Shown here in pieces: positions 9,510 through 17,511 of a stretch of DNA of 64,000 bases (the stretch's first letter is position 1; each line of letters opens with the position of its first letter). A model generated the notes under the pieces. It was not told where the DNA came from and made no database searches. It saw only the letters and a program-made list of their open reading frames with translations. This DNA is from Sabulicella glaciei. GTDB taxonomy: Bacteria > Pseudomonadota > Alphaproteobacteria > Acetobacterales > Acetobacteraceae. The position numbers and the translations under genes are program-made. The stretch spans positions 897,510 to 961,509 of the forward strand of contig NZ_JAPFQI010000001.1 of the NCBI RefSeq assembly GCF_026183895.1. Direction: 5' to 3'.

Positions 9510-9680
9510 ATGGAAGCGACGGTCGAGATGGTGAAATGCGCGTGCAGCGACTGCGTCTGCGTGGTCGGCACCGTCAAGGCGATCGAGCGCGACGGGCGGC
9601 TTTATTGCTCCGACGCCTGCGCCGATCACCACCCGGAGGGCGCGGGATGCCACCACGCTGGCTGCGAATGCCACGGCTGA
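9510..9680 (+). CDS. Bacterial metallothionein (SmtA/BmtA type)
   Basis: A 56-residue metal-binding protein with nine cysteines (residues 10, 12, 15, 17, 33, 37, 47, 52, 54) and five histidines in the pattern of prokaryotic metallothioneins: CACSDCVC, then the zinc-finger-like LYCSDACADHH, then GCHHAGCECHG. It would sequester zinc, cadmium or copper in the cytoplasm. The start ATG 9510 is supported by the ribosome site AAGAGGAG seven bases before it; the longer frame to 9453 is not family-like. It ends four bases before the convergent serC stop. A GC inverted repeat (GCCGG...CCGGC) at about 9443-9461 precedes it, but no recognisable ArsR/SmtB operator is evident. Confidence 0.92.
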   Translation: MEATVEMVKCACSDCVCVVGTVKAIERDGRLYCSDACADHHPEGAGCHHAGCECHG

Positions 9681-9684
9681 GGGG

Positions 9685-10809
9685 CTAGGACCCGGTCGCG
9701 ACACGCCAGGCTTCGTCCAGCCAGGGCAGCAGGGCGCGCACATTCGGCGTCTCGACGGTGGCGCCGCACCAGATGCGGAGCCCAGGCGCGGCGTCGCGGT
9801 AGGAGGCTGCGTCGAAGGCCACGCCCTGCTCCTCGAGCCATGCGGCCATGCGCCTGGCCGTCGTTGCCTGCCGGGCTTCGTCCAGGTCGCGGAAGCGCAG
9901 GCAGACTGAGGTGCAGGACCGCGTCTCAGGCCGCTCGGCGAGGAACCGGGCCCAGGGGCTCCGCGCCTCCCACTCCGCCACGGCGGCGAGGTTGGCCTCG
10001 CTGCGGGCGATCAGGCCGCGCAGACCGCCGACCGACTCCGCCCAGCGCAGCCCGTCCAGCGCGTCCTCGACGCAGAGCATGGAAGGGGTGTTGATCGTGT
10101 CGCCCTTCCACACGCCATCATTCAGCCGGAAAATCTTGGGCATGGGCCAGGAGGGCTTCTGCGCCGCCAGGCGCGCCTGGGCTCGTGGCGACAGCGCCAG
10201 CATCCCGTGCGCCGCCTCGCCGCCCAGCACCTTCTGCCAGGACCATGTCACGACATCGAGCTTGCGCCAGGGCAGCGCCATGGCGAAGGCGGCGCTGGTG
10301 GCATCGCAGATGGTCAGGCCTTCGCGATCATCGCGTATCCATTCGCCATCGGGTAGGCGCACGCCGCTGGTGGTCCCGTTCCAGACAAAGATGCAGTCGC
10401 GCGCCGGATCCGCACGCGACAGATCGGGCAGCTGTCCATAGGGCGCCTCGATGATACGGAGGTCCGGGAGGCGCAGCTCGCGCTGGGCATCGCGCGCCCA
10501 TTCGGCGGAGAAGCTTTCCCAGGACAGCACGTCCACGCCACGCGGGCCGAGCAGGTTCCACATCGCCATCTCGACCGCCCCGGTGTCGGAGGCGGGGACG
10601 ATGCCCAGCACCCAGCCCGTCGGCATCTCCAGGATTTGCCGGGACCGCTCGATCACCTCCCGCAGCCTTTCGCGCGAGGGCGGCGCGCGGTGCGAGCGTC
10701 CGGTCAGCGCGCCCTCCAGCGCGGCCAGGGACCAGCCGGGCCGCTTGGCGCAGGGGCCGGAGGAAAAGCAGGGATTGGCGGGCTTCTGCATGGGGGAGGG
10801 TCGTGCCAT
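9685..10809 (-). CDS. serC: Phosphoserine aminotransferase (alphaproteobacterial type)
   Basis: A PLP-dependent class V aminotransferase converting 3-phosphohydroxypyruvate and glutamate to phosphoserine in serine synthesis; it also acts in pyridoxine synthesis. The N-terminal FSSGPCAKRPGW and the Schiff-base lysine in WSWQKVLGGEAAHGM are those of the TIGR01365 subtype found in alphaproteobacteria and archaea. The length is 374 residues from ATG 10809 (MARPSPMQKP); Met7 at 10791 is an alternative start. serA, its usual partner, is not adjacent. Instead it is divergent from the deaminase gene, with 60 bases between the starts that must hold both promoters. Confidence 0.95.
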   Translation of the reverse strand: MARPSPMQKPANPCFSSGPCAKRPGWSLAALEGALTGRSHRAPPSRERLREVIERSRQILEMPTGWVLGIVPASDTGAVEMAMWNLLGPRGVDVLSWESFSAEWARDAQRELRLPDLRIIEAPYGQLPDLSRADPARDCIFVWNGTTSGVRLPDGEWIRDDREGLTICDATSAAFAMALPWRKLDVVTWSWQKVLGGEAAHGMLALSPRAQARLAAQKPSWPMPKIFRLNDGVWKGDTINTPSMLCVEDALDGLRWAESVGGLRGLIARSEANLAAVAEWEARSPWARFLAERPETRSCTSVCLRFRDLDEARQATTARRMAAWLEEQGVAFDAASYRDAAPGLRIWCGATVETPNVRALLPWLDEAWRVATGS

Positions 10810-10869
10810 GCAAGCGCTGCCCTGCCAACCGCCCCTTCCCCGGAAGCCTGCCCCGTCGCAGCATGGCGC

Positions 10870-11901
10870 ATGGACGCGCTGGACCGCTTCTGCCATGCCC
10901 TGCCCAAGGTGGAGCTGCACGTCCACCTGCTGGGCGCCGTGCTCCGCCCCACCTTCGCGGAGTTTGCCGCGCGAGCCGGGATGGGCGAGGCGGAGACGGA
11001 ATCGCTCTACGCCCGCGACGCCAGGCCGAAGGGCGTGCTGCACATCCTCCGCGCGCTGGAGCAGCGTCTGCTGCGCCGCCCGGCCGACCTGCACCGCATC
11101 ACCTATGAGCACCTGGCCGAGGCGGCGTCGCACAATGTCCGCCACTCGGAGATCTTCTGGAACCCGACCGGCACCGCGCATCTCTTCTCCTATCGCGAGG
11201 GAGCGGAGGCGATCCTGGCCGGCTTCGCCGACGCGGCGGTGGAGTTCGGTGTCTCGGCGCTGCTGATCCCCGCCATCGACCGCGAGGACACGCCCGAGCG
11301 GGCAGTGGAGATGGTGGAGTGGATGATCGCGCACCGGCGCGACGCCATCATCGGCCTCGGCATCGATTACCGTGAGCCGGATGGGCCGCCGGAGCGGTTC
11401 TGGAAGGCCTTCCGGATGGCCAAGCAGGCCGGCTTCCGCATCACCGCCCATGCCGGCGAGTTCGGCTGCCACCCGCGCAACGTCGAGACCGCGGTCGATC
11501 TGTGTGGCGCAGAGCGGCTGGACCATGGCTACACCGTGCTGGAGGATCCGGCCCTGACGCGGCGCTTCGCCGAGGCGGGGATAGTGTTCACGGTCGTCCC
11601 AACCAATTCCTTCTACCTGCGTACCCTCGCCCCGGAGCGTTGGGCGCGCGACCACCCCATCCCGCGCATGCCGGGGGCCGGGCTGCTGATCCACCCCAAT
11701 ACGGACGATCCGCCCCTGCACCGCGTCACCCCGACGCGATGCTGGCGCATGATGGCGGAGGATTTTGGCTTCGGGCGCGAGGCGCTGCGCGGATTCACGC
11801 TGAACGGCATCGCCGGGTCCTTTTTGCCCGACGCGGCGAAGCGTCACCTGTTCACAGCCTACGCCGAAGAATTCGACGCGCTGGAGTTCCCCGCCGCATG
11901 A
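10870..11901 (+). CDS. Adenosine/adenine deaminase-family metal-dependent hydrolase, substrate uncertain
   Basis: A 343-residue member of the adenosine deaminase family of zinc hydrolases. Metal ligands are visible: HVH at residues 17-19, HAGEFG (His plus catalytic Glu), the DHGY histidine, and the TDDP aspartates. Two departures make the substrate unclear: the residue following HVHL is Leu21 where nucleoside deaminases have the Asp that contacts the ribose 5'-hydroxyl, and the TDDP motif is preceded by HPN rather than the usual small-hydrophobic-Asn pattern. The DHG version of the fourth motif is closer to adenine deaminases. Start ATG 10870 begins right at the conserved N-terminus. It is coupled (ATGA) to the following binding-protein gene. 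Confidence 0.8.
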   Translation: MDALDRFCHALPKVELHVHLLGAVLRPTFAEFAARAGMGEAETESLYARDARPKGVLHILRALEQRLLRRPADLHRITYEHLAEAASHNVRHSEIFWNPTGTAHLFSYREGAEAILAGFADAAVEFGVSALLIPAIDREDTPERAVEMVEWMIAHRRDAIIGLGIDYREPDGPPERFWKAFRMAKQAGFRITAHAGEFGCHPRNVETAVDLCGAERLDHGYTVLEDPALTRRFAEAGIVFTVVPTNSFYLRTLAPERWARDHPIPRMPGAGLLIHPNTDDPPLHRVTPTRCWRMMAEDFGFGREALRGFTLNGIAGSFLPDAAKRHLFTAYAEEFDALEFPAA

Positions 11902-12863
11902 TCCCCCGCCGCAGCTTGGCCCTCCTCCCTCTCACCGCCTCCGCCGTGGCCCAGACCGCTTTCCCGAGCCGTCCGCTGACGCTGATCGTGCCCTTCGCCG
12001 CGGGTGGCAACGTGGACACGGTGGCGCGCATCGCAGCCGCCATGCTGGCGCGGAACCTCGGCCAGTCCGTGGTGGTGGAGAACGCCCCGGGCGCCGGCGG
12101 CACCATCGGCACGGAGCGCGCGGCACGCGCCGCGCCGGACGGGCACACGCTGCTGCTGGGCGTCGAAAGCCCGCTCGCCATCGCACCCAGCGTGATGCCC
12201 GCCGCCGTTCGCTACAACCCGGAGGCGGATTTCACGCCGCTTGCCATGCTCGCCTCCCTGCCGCTGGTGCTGATGGCTCGGCCCGACCTGCCGGCACGCG
12301 ATCTGGCGGGACTCATCGACCTGGCGAAGCGGACGGCGGATCCGCTGACCTACGGCACCTCCGGCATCGGCACCTCGCTCCATCTTTGGGCGGAGACGCT
12401 GGCGCAGCGGGCAGAGCTGAAGCTTGAGCACGTCCCCTACCGCATCGCCGCGCAGATCGCGCAGGACGTGCTGGCGGGACGGCTGGACCTCGCCGTGCTG
12501 ACGGTAACGAGCGCGGCGCCGCTGGTGCGGGATGGAAGGGCGCGCGGCCTCGCCGTCTCCTCCGCGCGCGAGCACTCCTCGCTGCCTGGCGTGCCGCCTG
12601 CCTCGAACCACCCTGCCTTCGTGGGGACCGGGATGCTGGCGTGGCAGGGCGTGCTGGCTCCTGCCCGCACGCCGCCTGGAATCGCCGACCGTTTGATGAC
12701 GGCGCTGGACGCGCTGCACGCCGACCCGGAATTCCCCCGGCAGCTCGAACTCGTGGGCATGACGCCCTGGCGCCTGACGCCGGAGGAGTTTGCCCGTCTG
12801 GTCGCGGAGGATTCCGCCCGCTACGCCGCCGTGGCTCGCGCTGCGAAGATCCGGATCGAATAG
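11898..12863 (+). CDS. Bug/TctC-family substrate-binding protein coupled to the deaminase gene
   Basis: A second periplasmic Bug-type binding protein, 321 residues. MIPRRSLALLPLTASAVAQ forms a signal peptide, and the mature protein opens with the hallmark FPSRPLTLIVPFAAGGNVDT. The middle LTYGTSGIGTSLHLWAETL and LEHVPYR segments are standard for the family. It has no membrane transporter partner nearby. ATG 11898 overlaps the stop of the deaminase by ATGA, so the two are expressed together; this could hint that the ligand is related to the deaminase substrate, but that is inference. Its stop is only six bases from the convergent thiD stop. Confidence 0.9.
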   Translation: MIPRRSLALLPLTASAVAQTAFPSRPLTLIVPFAAGGNVDTVARIAAAMLARNLGQSVVVENAPGAGGTIGTERAARAAPDGHTLLLGVESPLAIAPSVMPAAVRYNPEADFTPLAMLASLPLVLMARPDLPARDLAGLIDLAKRTADPLTYGTSGIGTSLHLWAETLAQRAELKLEHVPYRIAAQIAQDVLAGRLDLAVLTVTSAAPLVRDGRARGLAVSSAREHSSLPGVPPASNHPAFVGTGMLAWQGVLAPARTPPGIADRLMTALDALHADPEFPRQLELVGMTPWRLTPEEFARLVAEDSARYAAVARAAKIRIE

Positions 12864-12869
12864 CCGCGC

Positions 12870-13661
12870 CTACGTCACCCGCACCGCGTGGTTGAGTGGT
12901 CCGTGGCCCGCCCCGTAGCCCGGCGCCGCCTCGATCGCCGCACGCACGTAGCGTCGCCCGCGCGCCACTGCCTCGACCAAGTCCAGCCCTTGCGCCAGCC
13001 CAGCGGCGATGGCGCTTGCCAGCGTGCAGCCCGTGCCATGGGTGTGGCGCGTGTCGATCCGCGCATCCTCGAAGCGCGTCACGCCCTCCGGCGTGGCGAG
13101 AATGTCCACGAGGCGGTCGCCTTCCATGTGGCCGCCCTTCAGCAGCACGGCCGGAACGCCCAGGGTCAGCATGGCCTCCGCCGTCTCGCGCATCCCTTTC
13201 TCGTCGCGGATCTCGCGGCCGGACAACACCTCCGCCTCCGGGATGTTGGGCGTGATGAGCGTCGCGAGGGGAAGCAGGCGGCGCTTCAGCGTTTCCACCG
13301 CCTCGGCCGCGAGAAGGCGATGCCCGCCCTTCGCCACCATCACCGGATCGGCCACCAGCGGCACACCGGGGGCGCGGGCGGCCACCTCGTCGCACACCGC
13401 CTCGATGGTCGGGCTGTCGTGCAGCATGCCGGTCTTCACCGCATCCGCGCCGAGATCGTCCAGCACCGACGCGATCTGCGCGCGGATGAAGCCCGGTTCG
13501 ATCCCCAGAACGCCCTGCACGCCGAGCGTGTTCTGCGCCGTGAGCGCGGTGATGGCCGTCATCGCGAAGCCGTCCAGCGCGGTGATGGCCTTGATGTCGG
13601 CCTGGATGCCCGCACCGCCACCGGAATCGCTGCCGGCGCAGATCAGCACCCGTCCCTTCAC
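12870..13661 (-). CDS. thiD: Hydroxymethylpyrimidine/phosphomethylpyrimidine kinase
   Basis: A ribokinase-fold enzyme that phosphorylates HMP and then HMP-P to give HMP-PP, the pyrimidine half of thiamine. Landmarks are the N-terminal [14 protein letters not shown] substrate loop, [16 protein letters not shown], and the C-terminal anion hole [11 protein letters not shown] containing the catalytic Cys/Gly turn. The length is 263 residues from a GTG start at 13661, which overlaps the glmM stop by four bases (GTGA); no ATG lies at the conserved N-terminus. No other thi gene is near, so thiD here rides on glmM expression rather than on a thiamine operon. No thiamine riboswitch is seen. Confidence 0.95.
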   Translation of the reverse strand: MKGRVLICAGSDSGGGAGIQADIKAITALDGFAMTAITALTAQNTLGVQGVLGIEPGFIRAQIASVLDDLGADAVKTGMLHDSPTIEAVCDEVAARAPGVPLVADPVMVAKGGHRLLAAEAVETLKRRLLPLATLITPNIPEAEVLSGREIRDEKGMRETAEAMLTLGVPAVLLKGGHMEGDRLVDILATPEGVTRFEDARIDTRHTHGTGCTLASAIAAGLAQGLDLVEAVARGRRYVRAAIEAAPGYGAGHGPLNHAVRVT

Positions 13662-15025
13662 GCAGCGATGCCCCGGCGGATGGCGCCGGCGAGGCGATCC
13701 GTCACCTCGTTCACCATCGACTCCTCCTCCGCCTCCGCCATGACGCGGATCACGGGCTCGGTCCCGCTGGCGCGGATGAGCACGCGGCCCCGCGCGCCGA
13801 GCTTCTCCTCCTCGGCCTTGATGGCCTCGCGCACCTCCTCGCGGTCGAGCGGAGAGATGCCGGTGTGTCGGATGTTGACGAGCTTCTGCGGCAGCGGCGC
13901 GAAGCGGCGGCACACCTCGCTGGCCGGGCGCTTCTGGTCCACCAGCACGGCCAGCACCTGCAGCGCGGCCACCAGCCCGTCTCCGGTCGTGCCGAAATCG
14001 CTCATGATCATGTGGCCCGACTGCTCGCCGCCCAGGTTGCAACCCAGTTCGCGCATCCTTTCGCCGACATAGCGGTCGCCCACGGCGGTGCGGTGCAGGG
14101 TGAGGCCCTGGCCGCGCAGGAAGCGCTCCAGGCCCATGTTGCTCATCACCGTCGCCACGACGCATTGCGAGCGCAGGCGTCCGTCGCGCTTCCAGCTTTC
14201 CGCGATGAGGGCGAGGATCTGGTCGCCGTCGATCAGCGTCCCTTCCTCATCCACGAGCACCACGCGGTCGGCATCGCCATCCAGCGCGATGCCGAGATCG
14301 GCGCGGCGCTCGCGCACCAGTTCGGCCAGGGCGGCCGGGGCGGTGGAACCGACATTGCGGTTGATGTTGAAGCCGTCCGGCGCGACGCCTACGCTCACCA
14401 CCTCGGCGCCTAGTTCCCACAGCACGGTCGGGGCGACCTTGTAGGCGGCGCCATGGGCGCAATCCACGACGACGCGCAGCCCTTCCAGCGTCAGGCCACG
14501 CGGAAAGGATTGCTTCGCCGCCTCGATGTAGCGGCCCGGCGCGTCCTCGAGCCGCGAGGCACGGCCGAGGCGCGACGGGGCGACGAGGCTGCGCGCCAGA
14601 TCGCCCGCCATGAGCGCCTCGATGGCGGCTTCCTGGTCGTCCGACAGCTTGAGCCCGTCAGGGCCGAACAGCTTGATGCCGTTATCCTCGTATGGATTGT
14701 GCGAGGCGGAGATCATGACACCGAGATCGGCCCGCAGGGAGCGGGTCAGCAGCGCGATGGCCGGGGTCGGCAGGGGGCCGACGATCACCACGTCCATCCC
14801 GGCGGAAACGAAGCCCGCCGTCAGCGCCGGTTCCAGCATGTAGCCCGACAGGCGGGTGTCCTTGCCGATCACGACGCGGTGCCGGTGGGTTCCGCGGTTG
14901 AAGAAATGTCCCGCCGCCTGGCCCAGCCGCAACGCGGTCCCTGGGTCCATCGGCGCCCGGTTCGCGGTGCCGCGGATCCCATCCGTGCCGAAGAGGCGCC
15001 GTGCGGCTCCCTTTTCGCTGCTCAT
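13658..15025 (-). CDS. glmM: Phosphoglucosamine mutase
   Basis: Interconverts glucosamine-6-phosphate and glucosamine-1-phosphate on the path to UDP-GlcNAc for peptidoglycan and lipopolysaccharide. The 455-residue product has the N-terminal LFGTDGIRG, the active-site phosphoserine Ser108 in ISASHNP, the magnesium-binding DGDADR loop, the sugar-binding GGEQSGH, and the C-terminal phosphate loop [15 protein letters not shown] 15025 ([16 protein letters not shown]) is preferred over the ATG at 15055. It is cotranscribed with thiD by a GTGA overlap and divergent from the nitronate monooxygenase gene, with 90 bases between the starts. Confidence 0.97.
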   Translation of the reverse strand: MSSEKGAARRLFGTDGIRGTANRAPMDPGTALRLGQAAGHFFNRGTHRHRVVIGKDTRLSGYMLEPALTAGFVSAGMDVVIVGPLPTPAIALLTRSLRADLGVMISASHNPYEDNGIKLFGPDGLKLSDDQEAAIEALMAGDLARSLVAPSRLGRASRLEDAPGRYIEAAKQSFPRGLTLEGLRVVVDCAHGAAYKVAPTVLWELGAEVVSVGVAPDGFNINRNVGSTAPAALAELVRERRADLGIALDGDADRVVLVDEEGTLIDGDQILALIAESWKRDGRLRSQCVVATVMSNMGLERFLRGQGLTLHRTAVGDRYVGERMRELGCNLGGEQSGHMIMSDFGTTGDGLVAALQVLAVLVDQKRPASEVCRRFAPLPQKLVNIRHTGISPLDREEVREAIKAEEEKLGARGRVLIRASGTEPVIRVMAEAEEESMVNEVTDRLAGAIRRGIAA

Positions 15026-15115
15026 TCGATCATCCTGGCGCTGAAGGCGTTTCATGGCGTTGCTAATTTACTGGCGCGGTGGACACAACCGCCGCGTGCG
15101 TTCAGGCTGTCAGCC

Positions 15116-16177
15116 ATGCCCACGCCGCGCCGCCGCGCCGAAACCTTCTGCACCCGCTTCGGCCTCCGACTTCCCATTCTCCAAGCCCCCATGGCGAGCG
15201 CCTCTCCGCCAGCGCTTGCCGCCGCCGTTTCCAACGCTGGCGGAATGGGAGGGTTGGGGGCGCTGATGTCCGATCCGGCCGGAATCGCCGCCTGGGCCGC
15301 GGAGTTCCGGGGACGGTCCAATGGCTCCTTCCAGGTCAATCTCTGGATTCCCGACCCTGCCCCACCTCGCGACGCCGCGCGGGAGGATGGCGCGCGCCGC
15401 ACCATTGCCGCGCTCGGCCCACCACCGCCCGAGGTGGGCGACGGTCCCTGGACCCAGGATTTCGCGGCGCAGTGCGAGGCGCTGCTGGCGGTCCGCCCGC
15501 CCGTCGTGTCCAGCATCATGGGCGTTTTCGAGTCCTCCTTCGTCCAGGAAATGAAGGCACGCGGCATTCTTTGGATCTGCAATGCCACAACGCTGGAGGA
15601 GGCACGTGCGGCCGAGGCGGCTGGTGCCGACGCCGTCGTGGCGCAAGGCGCCGAGGCCGGCGGTCATCGAGGGGCCTTCGACCCGGAGCGGGCTGAGACG
15701 CAGAATATTGGCCTCTTCGCCCTCATCCCCCGCTTCGCCGACGCGCTTTCCGTCCCGGTCATCGCGGCGGGCGGGGTAATGGACGGACGCGGCGTCGCGG
15801 CGGCGCTGCTTCTCGGCGCCAGCGCCGTGCAGATGGGCACGGCCTTCCTCCGTTGCCCGGAGGCTGGCATCGCCATCGGCTATGCGCGCGCCCTGGCGGA
15901 AGCGGGGCCGGAGGACACCGTTCTAACGCGCGCGTTTTCAGGGCGGCTTGCGCGCTCGGTGGCCAATGCCGCGACGCGCGCCTTCGAAGGGGCGGAGCCC
16001 GCCCCCTACCCTATCCAGCGCCATCTTTCCGGACCCATGCGGGCCGAGGCAGGAAAGACCGACGACCCTTCGCGGATGCAGCTCTGGGCGGGCCAGGGCG
16101 TGGCGCTCTCCCGGGCCGAGCCGGCGGCCGACCTCGCCCGGCGGGTCTGGGCCGAGGCGGAGGCCATGCTTCCCTGA
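15116..16177 (+). CDS. Nitronate monooxygenase (2-nitropropane dioxygenase family)
   Basis: A 353-residue FMN-dependent TIM-barrel enzyme that oxidises alkyl nitronates, probably a detoxification reaction. The family features are present in order: LPILQAPMA near the N-terminus, [11 protein letters not shown], the catalytic-histidine segment [13 protein letters not shown] at about residues 180-192, the FMN phosphate-binding [12 protein letters not shown], and [15 protein letters not shown]. The start ATG 15116 gives the normal family length. Members of this family also include related flavoproteins of unknown substrate, so nitronate is the default rather than a proven assignment. It stands alone between glmM and the permease. 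Confidence 0.88.
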   Translation: MPTPRRRAETFCTRFGLRLPILQAPMASASPPALAAAVSNAGGMGGLGALMSDPAGIAAWAAEFRGRSNGSFQVNLWIPDPAPPRDAAREDGARRTIAALGPPPPEVGDGPWTQDFAAQCEALLAVRPPVVSSIMGVFESSFVQEMKARGILWICNATTLEEARAAEAAGADAVVAQGAEAGGHRGAFDPERAETQNIGLFALIPRFADALSVPVIAAGGVMDGRGVAAALLLGASAVQMGTAFLRCPEAGIAIGYARALAEAGPEDTVLTRAFSGRLARSVANAATRAFEGAEPAPYPIQRHLSGPMRAEAGKTDDPSRMQLWAGQGVALSRAEPAADLARRVWAEAEAMLP

Positions 16178-16226
16178 ATCCGGACCCCACCCCTAGGCTG
16201 CGCCGCGGCGACGGACAGGGGCTGTG

Positions 16227-17510
16227 ATGGACCGTTTCTTCGGGCTGACCGAGAACAACACCAGCCTGCGGCAGGAGACCCTGGCAGGCGCCACGACCTT
16301 CCTGACCATGGCCTACATCCTGATCGTGAACCCGGGCATCCTCGCCGCGGCGGGCATCGACCAGGGCGCGGCCTTTGTCGCGACCTGCCTGGCGGCGGCC
16401 ATCGGCTCGGCGCTCATGGGCCTGCTCGCCAACTATCCGATCGCCATGGCGCCGGGCATGGGGATCAACGCCTATTTCGCCTTTGGCGTGGTCGGCGCCC
16501 TGGGCATCCCGTGGCAGGTCGCCCTGGGGACGGTGTTCGTCTCGGGCATCCTGTTCTTCCTCATCTCGATTCTGCGCGTGCGCGAATGGCTGATCGGGGG
16601 CATCCCGCTCGGCCTCAAGCTCGGCATTGCAGCGGGGATCGGCGCCTTTCTCGGACTGATCGGCCTGCAGAACCTCGGGCTGGTGGTGGACCACCCCGTG
16701 ACGCTCGTGGCGCTGGGGCGCCTCACGACGCCGGTGCTGCTCGGCTCGGCGGGGCTTCTGCTCATCGCGGCGCTTTCGGCGCGGCGAGTGCCGGGTGCCA
16801 TCCTCCTCGGCATCCTGTTCACGGCGCTGGCCGGGCTGCCCTTCGGCCTCACCGATTTCAAGGGCGTCGCCGCCGTGCCCCCTTCCCTGGCACCCACCTT
16901 CCTCCAGCTCGACATCGCGGGCGCGTTTCAGGTCGGCCTGCTGGGGGTGGTCTTCACCTTCTTCCTCGTGGACCTGCTGGACAATGCCGGCACGCTGATC
17001 GCCACCACCCATCGCGCCGGGCTGATGCGGCCGGACGGGTCCATCCCCAATCTCGGCCGGGCGCTGGTCGCGGACTCCGGCGGGGTGATGGTCGGCGCGG
17101 CGCTCGGCACCTCGCCTACCGTCAGCTACATCGAGAGCGCCTCGGGCATCCAGCAGGGCGGCCGGACGGGGCTCACCGCCATCGTGGTCGGGGGGTTCTT
17201 CCTGCTCGCGCTCTTCTTCGCGCCGCTTGCCGCCTCCATCCCGCCCTTCGCCACGGCCCCGGCCCTGATCTTCGTGGCGGCGCTGATGGCGCAGGCGCTG
17301 CGCTCCGTGAACTGGGAGGATGAAACCGAGTACCTGCCCGCGGTGCTCACCACGCTGACCATGCCCTTCACCTTCAGCATCTCTGCCGGCATCGGCATCG
17401 GCTTCATCGCCTATGCCGCCCTCAAGCTTCTCGTCGGCCGCGCAGGAGAGGTGCACGGCGCGGTCTGGGTGCTGGCCGCGCTCTGCGTGGTCAAGTTCGC
17501 CATCGGCTGA
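16227..17510 (+). CDS. NCS2-family purine permease (AzgA-like)
   Basis: An integral inner-membrane proton symporter of 427 residues with about 12 to 14 hydrophobic segments. The N-terminal NTSLRQETLAGATTFLTMAYI and the TSPTVSYIESASGIQQGGRTGLTA segment identify the AzgA/YicO/PurP branch, which imports adenine, guanine or hypoxanthine. A GTG at 16224 immediately precedes the ATG chosen here. The presence of a deaminase-family gene and purA within 10 kb is suggestive of purine metabolism, but they are not cotranscribed. The MFS gene follows two bases after its stop, so the two are probably one transcript. Confidence 0.88.
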   Translation: MDRFFGLTENNTSLRQETLAGATTFLTMAYILIVNPGILAAAGIDQGAAFVATCLAAAIGSALMGLLANYPIAMAPGMGINAYFAFGVVGALGIPWQVALGTVFVSGILFFLISILRVREWLIGGIPLGLKLGIAAGIGAFLGLIGLQNLGLVVDHPVTLVALGRLTTPVLLGSAGLLLIAALSARRVPGAILLGILFTALAGLPFGLTDFKGVAAVPPSLAPTFLQLDIAGAFQVGLLGVVFTFFLVDLLDNAGTLIATTHRAGLMRPDGSIPNLGRALVADSGGVMVGAALGTSPTVSYIESASGIQQGGRTGLTAIVVGGFFLLALFFAPLAASIPPFATAPALIFVAALMAQALRSVNWEDETEYLPAVLTTLTMPFTFSISAGIGIGFIAYAALKLLVGRAGEVHGAVWVLAALCVVKFAIG

Positions 17511-17511
17511 C

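Noticed and set aside
9510-9680. Metallothionein regulated by a visible SmtB operator
   Set aside because: Only a GC inverted repeat was found upstream; the AT-rich 12-2-12 operator pattern of SmtB/ArsR is absent.
12870-13661. Thiamine riboswitch before thiD
   Set aside because: thiD begins inside the glmM stop by GTGA overlap, leaving no leader, and no CUGAGA-type motif was seen.
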